Below, in pieces: positions 15,757-16,565 of a DNA stretch of 16,565 nucleotides. The stretch is from an uncultured bacterium (GTDB lineage Bacteria; Pseudomonadota; Alphaproteobacteria; CAISDR01). Each line of letters begins with the position of its first letter. Positions within the stretch are counted from its first letter, which is position 1. The translations under genes were made by a program, and so were the position numbers. The notes beneath the pieces are model-generated. The model was not told the DNA's origin. It did not search any database and saw nothing but the letters and a program-made list of their open reading frames with translations. Where the stretch lies: assembly GCA_903884125.1 (NCBI GenBank), contig CAISDR010000201.1:1-16565 (forward strand), written 5' to 3'.

Positions 15757-16565
15757 GCGCGCAGTGCGCCGATCGCATCGGTCTGGCCCAGCGCGGCCAA
15801 CGCATTCGATACGATCTGTGCCGCATTCAGCCCGGCAATGTCATACATTTTTGCTGGCGTATCCTGATCAATGAACTGATCGGGTAGAACCATCGGGCGG
15901 ATCTTGATACCTGTATCCAACAGTCCGCTGGTGGCGAGGAAATGCAGCACATGGGACGAGAACCCGCCGATTGATCCTTCCTCGATGGTCAAAAGAACTT
16001 CGTGTTCGCGCACAAGACGGCGGATCAGGTCTTCGTCCAGCGGCTTGCAGAAACGGGCATCCGCCACCGTGGTCGACAGACCACGGGCGGTCAGTTCATC
16101 AGCCGCTTTCAGGCATTCCTGAAGGCGGGCGCCAAATGACAGAATGGCAACCTTGGTGCCTTCGCGCAGAATGCGTCCCTTGCCAATCTGCAAGGGTGTG
16201 CCACGCACCGGCAGATCAATGCCCCAGCCTTCGCCACGCGGATAACGGAATGACGAAGGCCGATCATCAATGGTATTGGCAGTTGCCACCATATGCATAA
16301 GCTCAAGTTCATCCGCCGCAGCCATCACCACAAAATTCGGCAGTGATGCAAGATAGGTCGTATCAAACGACCCCGCATGTGTCGGTCCATCCGCACCCAC
16401 CAGACCGGCGCGGTCTATGGCAAAGCGCACCGGCAAGGACTGGATAGCCACATCATGCACCACCTGATCATAGGCACGTTGCAGGAATGTGGAGTAGATC
16501 ACCGCATAGGGTTTGAACCCTTCGGTCGCAAGGCCCGCTGCAAAAGTCACGGCATGCTGTTCGGC
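15753..16565 (-). CDS. dxs: 1-deoxy-D-xylulose-5-phosphate synthase (Dxs), N-terminus outside window
   Basis: The C-terminal 270 residues or so of Dxs are present, which is less than half of a protein that is usually about 640 residues. Dxs condenses pyruvate and glyceraldehyde 3-phosphate with thiamine diphosphate, the first step of the MEP pathway to the isoprenoid precursors of squalene and hopanoids. The visible part opens with AEQHAVTFAAGLA, which includes the catalytic glutamate. It continues with IYSTFLQRAYDQVVHDV, AIDRAGLVGADGPTHAGSFD and a C-terminal domain ending in DQFIDQDTPAKMYDIAG. The codon at 16550 is an internal GTG valine, not a start, because the frame stays open and conserved to the window edge. 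It overlaps hpnM by four bases, linking precursor supply to hopanoid handling. Confidence 0.96.
   Translation of the reverse strand, partial: AEQHAVTFAAGLATEGFKPYAVIYSTFLQRAYDQVVHDVAIQSLPVRFAIDRAGLVGADGPTHAGSFDTTYLASLPNFVVMAAADELELMHMVATANTIDDRPSSFRYPRGEGWGIDLPVRGTPLQIGKGRILREGTKVAILSFGARLQECLKAADELTARGLSTTVADARFCKPLDEDLIRRLVREHEVLLTIEEGSIGGFSSHVLHFLATSGLLDTGIKIRPMVLPDQFIDQDTPAKMYDIAGLNAAQIVSNALAALGQTDAIGALRA

Noticed and set aside
1..16565. CRISPR array, tRNA, rRNA, insertion sequence, prophage or defence system
   Set aside because: No regularly spaced repeats, no cloverleaf-like or rRNA segments, and no transposase, integrase or nuclease-type protein were found; the window reads as core metabolic and envelope genes.

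Overview
This 16.6 kb window is chromosomal DNA from an alphaproteobacterium. It has moderate GC, dense coding and many short gaps or 4-base gene overlaps. The strongest lineage clue is a hopanoid lipid cluster (hpnN, hpnL, hpnJ, hpnI, hpnM) next to dxs, with alphaproteobacterial-style YqaA, DUF983, HTH/MmyB-like and NodS-like proteins. A Rhodospirillales-like bacterium fits, but I cannot name a genus. I see no rRNA, tRNA, CRISPR array, insertion sequence or phage gene. I recognise a family for every predicted gene, so the interest lies in gene arrangement rather than in an unknown protein family.

Left part (1-1729, minus strand): a partial YqaA/DedA-like membrane protein, a DUF983 zinc-ribbon membrane protein and an HTH regulator with an MmyB-like sensor domain, all in one direction. 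A 252-base divergent gap follows. Next comes a two-gene ABC importer on the plus strand (1982-5056): a permease with two fused membrane domains, and an ATPase with an extra C-terminal AAA-associated domain. No substrate-binding protein is encoded beside it. A NodS-like methyltransferase (5062-5724, minus) converges on it.

Middle (5868-10501, plus strand): copC, copD and hpnN follow each other with gaps of 14 and 3 bases, so a periplasmic copper-binding protein, a copper membrane protein and the hopanoid RND transporter HpnN probably share one transcript.

Right part (10466-16565): hpnI-hpnJ-hpnL run on the minus strand and meet hpnN tail to tail with a 36-base overlap. HpnI (sugar transfer to bacteriohopanetetrol) and HpnJ (radical SAM) belong to the pathway for the glucosamine and cyclitol-ether hopanoid head groups, but the deacetylase HpnK expected between them in the pathway is not encoded here. 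On the far side, dxs (isoprenoid precursor supply) and hpnM (an MlaC-like periplasmic lipid carrier) overlap by 4 bases on the minus strand. mlaA, an outer-membrane lipoprotein for lipid asymmetry, is on the plus strand between hpnI and hpnM and ends in a clear intrinsic terminator that lies partly inside the hpnM coding sequence.

Taken together, the right half makes an isoprenoid precursor (Dxs), decorates hopanoids (HpnI, HpnJ) and moves or sorts lipids across the envelope (HpnN, HpnM, MlaA, perhaps HpnL). The copper genes are an unexpected upstream partner of hpnN.
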